From positions 1 through 64,000 of the forward strand of contig JADJPT010000006.1 in the NCBI GenBank assembly GCA_016713125.1: DNA of 64,000 nucleotides, in the 5' to 3' direction. A program made the position numbers and the translations under genes. The number at the start of each line of letters is the position of its first letter. Position 1 is the stretch's first letter. Of this stretch, positions 1-7,432 are shown piece after piece. Source of the DNA: Betaproteobacteria bacterium. Lineage in GTDB: Bacteria > Pseudomonadota > Gammaproteobacteria > Burkholderiales > SG8-39. The notes below the pieces were generated by a model, which was given only the letters and a program-made list of their open reading frames with translations, was not told where the DNA came from and searched no databases.

Positions 1-1282
1 CCTGCCTTCGGGCGCGGTGGTCAAGGAGACCCTGCGCCGCGCGCATACCCTGATGCACAGCGACCCGCCCGGCCCTGTGCACCTGCTGGCGGCGCGCGAG
101 ACCCTCGCCGAGCACTGGGACCCGGCGCGCATCCGCGCCTTCCCGCAGGCCGCATACGGGCCGCAGCGCGCCGGCGGCGCCGATCCGCACAGCGTGCGCG
201 AGTTGGCCGAGCGCCTGCTCGCCCGCTGCCAGCGCCCATGCCGATCACCGGCTACGGCGGGCAGAACCCGCGCACCTCAAACACCGTCCAGGCCCTGTCT
301 CGCGCCTGGCGGGCATGCGCGTGTTCGAGCACGCGCCGGTCACCAACATCGGCCGCGAGTTCGCCGGCTTCGCCGGGTTCCGCGTCAATGAGTTCCTGCC
401 GCAGGCCGACTTCGGCCTGATGGTCGACACCGACGTGCCCTGGATCCCGCGCGACGTGGCGCCGCATCCCGGCCTGGTGGGCGCACATCGACATCGACAC
501 CGTCAAGCAGGCGATCCCGATGTGGAGCTTTCCGGCGCAGTCGCGCCTGCAGGGCGATTCGGGCCGCATCCTCGAGCAGCTGGTCGAGGCGCTCGAATCG
601 CTGGCCTCCGCCGGCTTCAGGCAGGCGGCCGCGGCGCGCTGGGCCGCCATGGAAGCCGAGTACGCCGAGCGCAAGGCCAGGGCCGCGGCGCTGGCCGCCG
701 ATCCGGGTCGCGTCGGCGCGATCAACGCCGACTACTTTGCCGCGGAACTGGGCAAGCGCCTGCACGCCGAAGACACCGTCCTCTCCGAGGCCGTGACCAG
801 CAACCCGATCATGGCCCGCCAGGTGCCGCGCCCGCGGGCCGGCAGCATCATCCGCCACGGCGGCAGCGGACTGGGCGCGGCCGGCGGCCTGGCGCTGGGC
901 GTGAAGCTGGCACGGCCGCAGCACACCGCCGTGCACGTGATCGGCGACGGCGGCTTCTACTTCGGCAACCTCGATTCCGTGCTGGCCGTGTCGCGCGCGC
1001 ACAAGCTGCCGATCTTCAGCATCATCATCGACAACGCCGGCTGGAACGCGGTCAAGGATTCGACCCTGCGCGTCTATCCGGACGGCATCGCCAGGGCGCG
1101 TGACGCCTTCCAGTCGCGCCGTCACGGCCGGCATGGACTTCTCCCGGCTGGCCGAGGTCAGCGGCGCGCATGGCGAACAACTGAGCGATCCTGCGCAGGT
1201 GCCGGCCGCCATCGAACGCTGCCTGGCCGCCGTGCGCGGCGGCCAGAGCGCGCTGCTGCACGTCAAGGTGGTGCCGATCTAG
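1..1282 (+). CDS. Acetolactate-synthase-like TPP-dependent enzyme, 5' partial, frameshifted
   Basis: This is the C-terminal two thirds of a thiamine-diphosphate enzyme of the acetolactate synthase / benzoylformate decarboxylase superfamily. The reading enters from outside the window (VKETLRRAHTLMHSDPPGPV). The central domain has ITGYGGQNPRT and RVFEHAPVTNIGREFAGF. The TPP-binding domain carries GDGGFYFGNLDSVLAVSRA followed by FSIIIDNAGW, which fits the GDG...N cofactor motif around positions 945-1050. The product ends with HVKVVPI and TAG at 1280-1282. The reading frame changes about four times (near 235, 280, 475 and 1100) although homology-like text continues across each change, so I treat these as base errors. 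Substrate cannot be assigned. The gene converges on the MFS gene, and their stop codons overlap. Confidence 0.75.
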
Positions 1283-2527
1283 GCGCGCGCCGGCAGCCAG
1301 CGCCGCTGCAGCACGCGGAACACCAGCAGCGTCAGCGGGATCATCAACCACAGGCCCACGCCGAACCACAGCGGCGCGGCCGGATTCTGCGTGGTGTCGA
1401 GGAGCCATCCGGCCAGCGGCGGGATGGCCGACAGCCCGAGGAAGTACATGGTCGAGGAGACCCCGAAGCCCGCGTTGCGGCTGCCGGGGCGCAGCACCTC
1501 GGAGGGCAGCGACATGATGCCGCCGGTGCAGCCGCCGCGCAGGAAGCCGAAGCTCAGGATCCACAGCAGCGCCGGTCCGCCCAGCGGCAGCATCCGGCAG
1601 GAGGCGGCGGCGCCCAGCGCCCCGCCGGCGATGCACCAGTTGGGCTTGCGGGTGCGGTCGGTCAGCACCGCCCAGCGGCACCGAGATCAGCGCGGCCAGC
1701 GCCGAGAGACTGACCAGGAAGCCGGCCTGCGCCGCGCCCGTGCCGCGCGCGATCAGCAGCACCGGCGCGAAGCTCATGAACACCACGTAGCCCGAGGCGA
1801 AGCACATGCGCAGCACCGCGGCCAGCAGGGCCAGCACGAACTCGTGCCGGTTGAGCTGCAGGCCGAACAGGGCCAGCAGGCCGGCGGAACGCGTGGCGCG
1901 CGCAGGGGCCCTGCTCGCCGCCGCGGCCGCCGCCGGGGCCGCCGCGCGCCCGCCCTCGCCGGGCTGCGGATCGCTGTAGTTGAACACCACCATGAACAGC
2001 GCCACCGCCACCAGCACGGCGCTGGCCAGCATGGCCCCCTGCCAGGAACTCATGGCGGCGATGGCCGAGAGCAATCCGGTCGAGAGGCCGATGCCCAGGC
2101 CGAAGCTCGCCGCGTTGGTGGCCATCGCCGTCGAGATCTCGCGGCCGGCGAACCAGTCGGTGACCACCTTGAGCGGCTGGGTGGTCAGCACCGCCCCGCC
2201 GATGCCGCCCACCAGCCGCGCCACCACCATCACCGCATACGACTCGGCCGCGGCGACGGTCAGCGCCGAGACCAGCACCAGCGTCAGGGCGATCGCCATG
2301 GTGATGCGGTCGCCCAGACGCGCGGCCAGCATGCCGCCGGGCAGCGCGACGAACACGCCGGGCAGCATGAACAGGCCGAGCAGCACGCCGATCTGCGCGT
2401 AGGAAAACCCCAGCTGGTCGACCAGGAAGGGCGCCAGCGCCTGCACGCTCTGCACCTGCATGGCCACCGCCAGACCGATCAGGAACATCATCGCCAGCAC
2501 GGTCCAGCGCTTGCTCGGTCGGTTCAT
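1279..2527 (-). CDS. MFS transporter, one frameshift
   Basis: A major facilitator superfamily permease of about 413 residues in the inner membrane. The N-terminus (NRPSKRWTVLAMMFLIGLAV) leads into a first helix. The loop between helices 2 and 3 (ARLGDRITMAIALTL) resembles the GxLaDrxGrr signature, and about 12 hydrophobic segments are visible. The frame shifts near 1672, where a second loop reading DRTRKPNWCIAGGAL continues the same protein to the stop at 1279. A glycine-rich cytosolic linker (PQPGEGGRAAAPAAAAAAS) separates the two six-helix halves. Substrate is unknown. The ATG lies about 130 bases downstream of a perfect 15-bp palindrome (2655-2669) that could be an operator. Confidence 0.8.
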
Positions 2528-2654
2528 GTTCGCCTGCGGGTGCGCGCGCGGCGCGGGCCGGGCGTTCGGGGGTGACGGGTTTGCAGAGGGGGAGTTGTCG
2601 GATTTGACGACTCGACTGCCCGGAACACGGCTCCAGGAGCGGGTTTTACCAAAT

Positions 2655-2669
2655 GAAAGTTCAACTTTC
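2655..2669. promoter_or_regulatory. 15-bp perfect palindrome, candidate operator
   Basis: GAAAGTTCAACTTTC is a perfect odd palindrome in an AT-rich patch that overlaps the last codons of the ParA-like gene and lies upstream of the MFS gene. The 13-bp core recurs at 58528-58540, just upstream of the N-formylglutamate amidohydrolase gene. The regulator is unknown. Confidence 0.35.
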
Positions 2670-3301
2670 TTCGCGCAGGTGGCGCTCCATCCAGCGTTGC
2701 AGCGGCGCCCAGTTGTCGATCTCCGGGTGGGCGCGCGAGGCCGGCAGGTCGTACAGGCTCAGGCCGCGCGCGGCGCAATGCACGTACACCTGGGCCATGT
2801 GCAGGTGCGCGATCACCGGCAGGTCCCAGGCGGCGAGGAAGGCCTCCAGCTCCTGCGCGGCCAGCGTGCGCGGGTCGACGCGGTTGGCCACCAGCACCAC
2901 CGTGCTCTCGCCCTTCTTCACCGCCTTGTGCGCGGCCAGCGCCTCGAGGAAATCGACCGAGGCGTCCATGTCGAACACCGAGGGCGCCACCGGCACCACC
3001 ACCAGGTCGACGCGCCTGAGCGCCTCGTCGAGCTTGTCGCCGCGCAGGCCGGCCGGGAATCGTAGACCGCCCATTGCGGGTCGTGGGCCTTGAGCGCGTC
3101 CTTGTCCTCGTCGGGGGTCCAGCCGGCGATCGCCGGGAAGCCGGCCGGCCGGCGCTCCAGCCAGCGCGCCGCCGAGCGCTGGCGGTCGAGGTCGGCGAGC
3201 ACCACGCGCCTGCGCTTGGCGGCGAGCATGCCCGCGAGGTTGGTGGCCAGCGTGCTCTTGCCGCTGCCGCCCTTGGCATTGGCGACCAGTAGGCGTTTCA
3301 T
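2661..3301 (-). CDS. ParA/MinD-family ATPase, frameshifted
   Basis: A cytosolic deviant-Walker ATPase of about 213 residues. The N-terminus MKRLLVANAKGGSGKSTLA shows the KGGXGKS Walker A motif with its signature lysine, and VVLADLDRQRSAARWLERR is the switch I region (DxDxQ). After a frameshift near 3055 the protein continues with AGLRGDKLDEALRRVD, VVVPVAPSVFD (switch II region) and a C-terminus ending LREES. The single-domain form and small size match orphan chromosomal ParA proteins that position cellular cargo more than plasmid partition ParAs. No ParB-like gene or parS-like repeats are nearby. The ATG at 3299-3301 is the only start that gives the correct Walker A spacing. Confidence 0.8.
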
Positions 3302-3372
3302 GCCTGCGATTCTAGCGCCTGCGCGCATGCAGCCGACGGGGACCGCAGCGAAACCGCAAATCCGGGAGGCGC

Positions 3373-4638
3373 TCAGCGCGCCTTGATGCGCAGTCCGTCG
3401 AGCAGGATGGCCGGATAGCGGCCGGCGATCAGGTCGGCGGTGATGCGCGCGGCGCCGGCGGCCATGGTCCAGCCCATGTGCCCCAGGCCGACGTTGAACC
3501 ACAGGTTCTCGTAGCGGCCGGTGCCGAACAGCGGCGTGCTCTCCGGGGTCATGGGGCGCTGGCAGACGCTCAGCGCGGAATTCACCGGGCCGCGCACGCG
3601 GTCGATCAGCCCGGGGAACAGGTCTTCGGCGAGATCGAACAGGCGCGTGTAGTCGGCCAGCCGGGATTTCCTGCCCCAGCCGGCGAACTCGGCCCCGCCG
3701 GTGATGCGCAGGCGGTCGCCCATCGGGCACCAGGCGATCAGCCGGGTTTCGTCGATGCCGGCGCGCGTGGGCGCCCGCTCGGGGCGCTGCATGGGCACGG
3801 TGGCCGAATAGCCGCGCACCGGGTAGATCGGCAGGTCGGCGCCCAGCTGGCGGGCCAGCTGGGGCGCGATCACCCCCAGCGCGCAGACGTAGGCGTCGGC
3901 GACGATGCGCCCTGTCGAGGTGTGCACGCCGGTCACGCGCGAGCCCTCGACATCGATGCGCCGCACCTCGCAGCCGGTGCGCACCATCAGGCCCCTGACC
4001 TGGGCGAGCGCGGCCAGTTCGCGGCAGAACAGCCCCGACTCGCCGCTCTCGTCCGAGACGCTCAGCACCGCGCCGGCCAGCTTGTCGGCCGAAGCCGCCA
4101 GCGAAGGCTCTGCGCGCAGCAGCGCCGCGCGATCGAGCACGCGGAACTCGAAGCCCAGCCTGCGCATCGGATCGAGCTTGCGGTCGCCGGCTTCCAGCGC
4201 CGCGGCACTGCGGTACAGGTAGAGCACGCCTTCCTGCCGGCGGTGGAACTGCACCCCGCTCTCCGCGGCCAGCAGCGCGAGTTCCTCCTGCGCATAGCGC
4301 ACGAAGCGCACCTTGCGGTCGAGGATCTCGGCGTAGCGCTCGGGGCGGCAGGCGGCCAGGAAGCGCAGGCCCCAGGCCCAGAAGGCCGGGTCCCAGCGCA
4401 GCAGCATCACGCGCACCGCCTGGTCGTTGCGCGTCAGCGCGCGCATGAAGGTCTTGTGCATCTGCGGGCTGGCCCAGGGAAACGCGCGGCTGGCCGAGAC
4501 GATGCCGCCGTTGGTCTCGCTGGCCGCGTCGGCGACGCGCGCCGCGCGGTCGATCAGCGTGACCTCGTGGCCGTCCTGCACCAGGCGCCAGGCGGTGGTC
4601 ACGCCGGCCAGCCCGGCACCGAGGACGACGATGCGCAT
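3373..4638 (-). CDS. dadA: D-amino acid dehydrogenase, FAD-dependent
   Basis: DadA oxidatively deaminates D-amino acids to 2-oxo acids and passes electrons to the quinone pool at the inner membrane. The 421-residue product matches the family length. It begins with a Rossmann FAD motif (MRIVVLGAGLAGVTTAW, GxGxxG) and an ESETNGG-type loop (DAASETNGGIVSASRAF). The C-terminal DAO-domain segment has YPVRGYSATVPM, RITGGAEFAGWG, RPMTPESTPLFGTGRYENLWFNVGLGHMGW (given here only as landmarks at about residues 340-395). It starts two bases after the stop of the upstream lipoprotein gene, so the two are probably co-transcribed. No alanine racemase (dadX) is adjacent. Other DadA-like oxidases, such as hydroxyproline oxidase, are possible. 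Confidence 0.75.
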   Translation of the reverse strand: MRIVVLGAGLAGVTTAWRLVQDGHEVTLIDRAARVADAASETNGGIVSASRAFPWASPQMHKTFMRALTRNDQAVRVMLLRWDPAFWAWGLRFLAACRPERYAEILDRKVRFVRYAQEELALLAAESGVQFHRRQEGVLYLYRSAAALEAGDRKLDPMRRLGFEFRVLDRAALLRAEPSLAASADKLAGAVLSVSDESGESGLFCRELAALAQVRGLMVRTGCEVRRIDVEGSRVTGVHTSTGRIVADAYVCALGVIAPQLARQLGADLPIYPVRGYSATVPMQRPERAPTRAGIDETRLIAWCPMGDRLRITGGAEFAGWGRKSRLADYTRLFDLAEDLFPGLIDRVRGPVNSALSVCQRPMTPESTPLFGTGRYENLWFNVGLGHMGWTMAAGAARITADLIAGRYPAILLDGLRIKAR

Positions 4639-4640
4639 GC

Positions 4641-5420
4641 TCAGCTTCCTCCCTGCGAGCCGGGCACGCCCGGAGTACGCGGAGCCAGCGGAACCATCGC
4701 GCGCGCCCGCATCGAGCGTCCGCCCGCGCCGCGCAGCTCCAGCGCGCCATCCGCGGTCAATGCGAAGCCCTGCACCGCCGCCAGCGCGGCGAGGAAACGC
4801 GACTCCAGTTGCATCAGCGCGGGGGCGCAGGCCATGCGGGTGCCGGCGCCGGCGCGGATCGCCAGCCGTTCGCCATCCAGTGTGTAGGCCGCGCTGTAGC
4901 GATTGCAGGCACTGCGACCGGCCACCCGACCATCGGCGCCGAACTGCAGGCTGACTCGCGCACCATCGGCGAGCCCCGCGCCGTCGATATCTTCCACCAC
5001 CCATTCCACCGGGGCGTCGAGGCCGCGCAGCAGCGCCGCGGGCTCGCCGCCGCACCCCGCCAGGCTGCGACCGGCGCGGTACAGGATGACTGTGTATGGA
5101 TGCGGCATGCCGCTCATGCTGTCGGTGCAGGTGCGCCGGAGCACGTCCGCCCGCAGCGGACCCTCGGGCGATTGCACCCGCCAGCGATGTCCGTCCGCCT
5201 GCACCTCGGCGGGCGGCAGCGGTGCGACGAAGGCCGCGCGCTCGTAACCCGTCTCGAGGCGAAACTGTCCATCCAGCACCAGACGCCAGGGCGGCTCGTT
5301 GCCGCCGGCCTTCAGTGGCATGGTTGGCAGCGGTGGCGCCGCGGGCGCGTGAACGCCCGGAGTGCCCGCGCAAGCCGCCAGCGCGATGCTGCCGGCCAGC
5401 AGGACGAGCCGGGAACGCAT
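4641..5420 (-). CDS. META-domain (HslJ-like) lipoprotein
   Basis: A predicted lipoprotein of 259 residues. From the ATG at 5418-5420 the N-terminus MRSRLVLLAGSIALAACAGT is a type II signal peptide with lipobox LAAC. An upstream ATG would add 12 residues ahead of the basic n-region and is less likely. The middle part (residues 40-130) is a COG3650-like beta-rich domain. The last ~110 residues form a META domain with VEWVVEDIDGAGLADGARVSL, GRSACNRYSAAYTL and TRMACAPALMQLESRFLAAL, the CNRY and T-x-MAC motifs being typical. Function of the family is uncertain; HslJ is linked to heat shock and novobiocin resistance. It sits just upstream of dadA. Confidence 0.75.
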   Translation of the reverse strand: MRSRLVLLAGSIALAACAGTPGVHAPAAPPLPTMPLKAGGNEPPWRLVLDGQFRLETGYERAAFVAPLPPAEVQADGHRWRVQSPEGPLRADVLRRTCTDSMSGMPHPYTVILYRAGRSLAGCGGEPAALLRGLDAPVEWVVEDIDGAGLADGARVSLQFGADGRVAGRSACNRYSAAYTLDGERLAIRAGAGTRMACAPALMQLESRFLAALAAVQGFALTADGALELRGAGGRSMRARAMVPLAPRTPGVPGSQGGS

Positions 5421-5452
5421 GCGCGCGCACCTGCCAACGCACCCACCCACGC

Positions 5453-6070
5453 TCATTGCGTGACCAGGTGCTTTCGCGTCAGTGCCGCAGTGGCGCGCTC
5501 GGCGCTGTCGGCGGATTTCTCCAGCTCGGCGGCGATCAGTTCCATCTCCTGCCGGCCGCGGTTCTGCGAGAGCTTCCAGCGCGTGTCCAGGCGGGTCACC
5601 TCGACCTCGAAGGCGACGATGCCGTTCAGCATGCCGCTCATGTAGGTCTCGCTCAGCCGTTCGTATTCAGGGAGCCACTGCGGATCGTGACAGGCCACCA
5701 GCCCGGCCACCGCCGCGCGCTTGTCCGCGGGCTCGTGCAGGCCGCGCACCTTGCCGTAGGCGTGCACCGCGGCGTAGTTCCAGGTCGGCACGCGCTCCTT
5801 CTCGGCGTACCAGCGCGGCGAGACGTAGGCATGCGCGCCATGGAACACCGCCATCACCTCCTCGTCGAAGAACTGCTCCCACTGCGGGTTGTTCTTCGCC
5901 ATGTGGCCGACGATCACCAGCGATTCGCCGCGCTCCTCGATCAATACCGGCAGGTGCGAGGCATGCAGTTGACCGCCCGTGCCGGTCACGAACACCACGA
6001 AATTGTTGGCGCGCATGAAATCCAGCACCTCGGGCAGGTCCGGATTGCGGTTGTAGGGCGGTGCGTACAT
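5453..6070 (-). CDS. FMN-binding PaiB-family protein
   Basis: A 205-residue cytosolic split-barrel flavin-binding protein of the PaiB family (annotated as negative transcriptional regulator, or in some members as a protease-production or polyamine-related factor). Diagnostic text is MYAPPYNRNPDLPEVLDFM at the N-terminus, ASHLPVLIEERG, LVIVGHMAKNNPQWE, VFHGAHAYVSPRWYAEK and VPTWNYAAVHAYGKVRGL. These match the conserved HLP, GHxAxxNP, GPxAYISPxWY and VPTWNY blocks. It is followed after 9 bases by ispF in the transcribed direction's upstream side, suggesting one transcription unit with the isoprenoid genes only by proximity. Its DNA-binding role is not evident from the sequence. Confidence 0.85.
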   Translation of the reverse strand: MYAPPYNRNPDLPEVLDFMRANNFVVFVTGTGGQLHASHLPVLIEERGESLVIVGHMAKNNPQWEQFFDEEVMAVFHGAHAYVSPRWYAEKERVPTWNYAAVHAYGKVRGLHEPADKRAAVAGLVACHDPQWLPEYERLSETYMSGMLNGIVAFEVEVTRLDTRWKLSQNRGRQEMELIAAELEKSADSAERATAALTRKHLVTQ

Positions 6071-6079
6071 CGTTCGGCC

Positions 6080-6580
6080 TCAGTAGGAAGTGAGCGAATT
6101 CTGATCCGCGAGCGGCGCGATCAGCGCGATGGCCTGCGCGGCGATGCCCTCGCCGCGCCCCGTGAAGCCCAGCTTCTCGGTGGTGGTGGCCTTGACGTTC
6201 ACCGCCGAAGGCTGCACGCCCAGGTCGGCGGCGATGTTGGCCGTCATCTGCGCCACGTGCGGCGCCATGCGCGGCGCCTGCGCGATGATGGTGGCGTCCA
6301 GGTTCAGCACGCCCCAGCCGGCCTGCGCGAGCTTGTCGGCCACGGCGCGCAGCAGCACGCGGCTGTCGGCGCCCTTGTAGGCGGGGTCGGTGTCCGGGAA
6401 ATGCCGGCCGATGTCGCCGAGCCCCGCGGCGCCCAGCAGCGCATCGCAGATCGCGTGCAGCAGCACGTCGGCGTCCGAATGGCCTTCGAGCCCGCGCTCG
6501 TACGGCACGTGCACGCCGCCGATGATCAGCCTGCGGCCGGCCACCAGCGCGTGCACGTCGAAGCCCTGACCGACTCTCAT
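6080..6580 (-). CDS. ispF: 2-C-methyl-D-erythritol 2,4-cyclodiphosphate synthase
   Basis: IspF converts CDP-ME 2-phosphate to MEcPP with release of CMP in the MEP isoprenoid pathway; it is a zinc-dependent homotrimer in the cytosol. The 166-residue length is normal. MRVGQGFDVHAL gives the metal ligands D8 and H10. LEGHSDADVLLHAICDALLG gives the conserved histidine of the metal site. HFPDTDPAYKGADSR and TEKLGFTGRGEGIAAQAIALI are the substrate-binding and C-terminal signature segments. It lies 42 bases downstream of ispD, the preceding enzyme but one of the same pathway, a common pairing. Confidence 0.95.
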   Translation of the reverse strand: MRVGQGFDVHALVAGRRLIIGGVHVPYERGLEGHSDADVLLHAICDALLGAAGLGDIGRHFPDTDPAYKGADSRVLLRAVADKLAQAGWGVLNLDATIIAQAPRMAPHVAQMTANIAADLGVQPSAVNVKATTTEKLGFTGRGEGIAAQAIALIAPLADQNSLTSY

Positions 6581-6622
6581 GTCAACCTGCTCATGTCCAC
6601 CTGCCCATTTCCAGTCGCCACT

Positions 6623-7318
6623 TCAAAGATGCGTCGCACGCGCCAGCAGCGCCTCGGCGATCGCGATGTCTTCCGGATACGTCACCTTGAGGTTCTGCCG
6701 GCTGCCGGCCACCAGACGCGGCGCGAGTCCCATCTGCTCGATGGCGCTGGCCTCGTCGGTGACCGCGCCGCGCGCCAGGCGCAGGGCCTCGGCCAGCATG
6801 CCGGCACGGAACATCTGCGGCGTCTGCGCCAGCCACAGCCGGCTGCGGTCCTCGCTGCCCGCGGCGCGCGGCGGCTCGCCTTCGGCCGCGCGCTTGACGG
6901 TCTCCGGCACCGGTTGCGCCAGCAGGCCGCCGACCGGATCGTCGCGCACTTCGGCAATCAGCCGCTGCAGGTCCGCGCCCGGCAGGCAGGGCCGCGCGGC
7001 ATCGTGCACCAGCACCCAGTCGTCGGCGTCCACGGCGGCCATCGCCGCCACCAGACCGTTGTAGACGGAGTCGCGCCGTGTCTCGCCGCCGCAGTACAGC
7101 GGCTCGAGGCGCCCGGCATAGGCGCTCCAGTCCTCGCGCGCAAAGCCCTCATCGTCCGGGGCCAGCACCACGAACACGGTCTCGACCGGCGCGACCGCCA
7201 GGCAGCGCACGGCATGCCAGAGCATGGGCCGCCCGGCCAGACGCAGGTACTGCTTGGGCTGCGCCTCGCCGAGGCGCGCGCCGCGCCCGCCGGCAGGGAT
7301 CAGTGCGTGGAGTGCCAA
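6623..7318 (-). CDS. ispD: 2-C-methyl-D-erythritol 4-phosphate cytidylyltransferase
   Basis: IspD makes CDP-methylerythritol from MEP and CTP in the MEP isoprenoid pathway. The CTP-binding loop is LIPAGGRGARLGEAQPKQYL, and DWVLVHDAARPCLP and VTDEASAIEQMG are the catalytic and substrate segments. About 231 residues, normal for the family. I chose the TTG at 7316-7318 because the upstream in-frame ATG (7357) would add MQLYRLEFTKKFH, an AT-rich stretch unlike the coding sequence here that also overlaps the mfd -10 box. That start choice is moderate confidence. The gene is divergent from mfd and upstream of ispF. Confidence 0.9.
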   Translation of the reverse strand: MALHALIPAGGRGARLGEAQPKQYLRLAGRPMLWHAVRCLAVAPVETVFVVLAPDDEGFAREDWSAYAGRLEPLYCGGETRRDSVYNGLVAAMAAVDADDWVLVHDAARPCLPGADLQRLIAEVRDDPVGGLLAQPVPETVKRAAEGEPPRAAGSEDRSRLWLAQTPQMFRAGMLAEALRLARGAVTDEASAIEQMGLAPRLVAGSRQNLKVTYPEDIAIAEALLARATHL

Positions 7319-7346
7319 GTGAAATTTTTTCGTAAATTCAAGCCGG

Positions 7347-7352
7347 TATAAT
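7347..7352 (+). promoter_or_regulatory. Candidate -10 box for mfd
   Basis: A perfect TATAAT lies in an AT-rich island between ispD and mfd, 80 bases before the mfd start codon. The region about 17 bases upstream is a T-run (TTTTTT, 7325-7330), a poor -35. A transcript from here would carry the hairpin at 7365-7400 in its leader. Confidence 0.5.
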
Positions 7353-7364
7353 TGCATCTCGCGT

Positions 7365-7400
7365 CCCGTCGGGCAAGCGCAGCGCCGCTTGCCCGACGGG
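7365..7400 (+). promoter_or_regulatory. 15-bp perfect hairpin in the mfd leader
   Basis: CCCGTCGGGCAAGCG (7365-7379) and CGCTTGCCCGACGGG (7386-7400) are perfect inverted repeats around a 6-base loop. It begins 13 bases after the candidate -10 box and ends 32 bases before the mfd ATG. No T-run follows, so it is not a standard terminator. It could be an mRNA-stabilising or regulatory leader structure, or a DNA-binding site. Confidence 0.6.
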
Positions 7401-7432
7401 CGCCATTTGCATTTCAGGAACGCGCAACACCC

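Noticed and set aside
2661..3301. ParA-like gene as a plasmid or partition marker
   Set aside because: No ParB-like gene or parS-like sites; neighbours are ordinary chromosomal genes.
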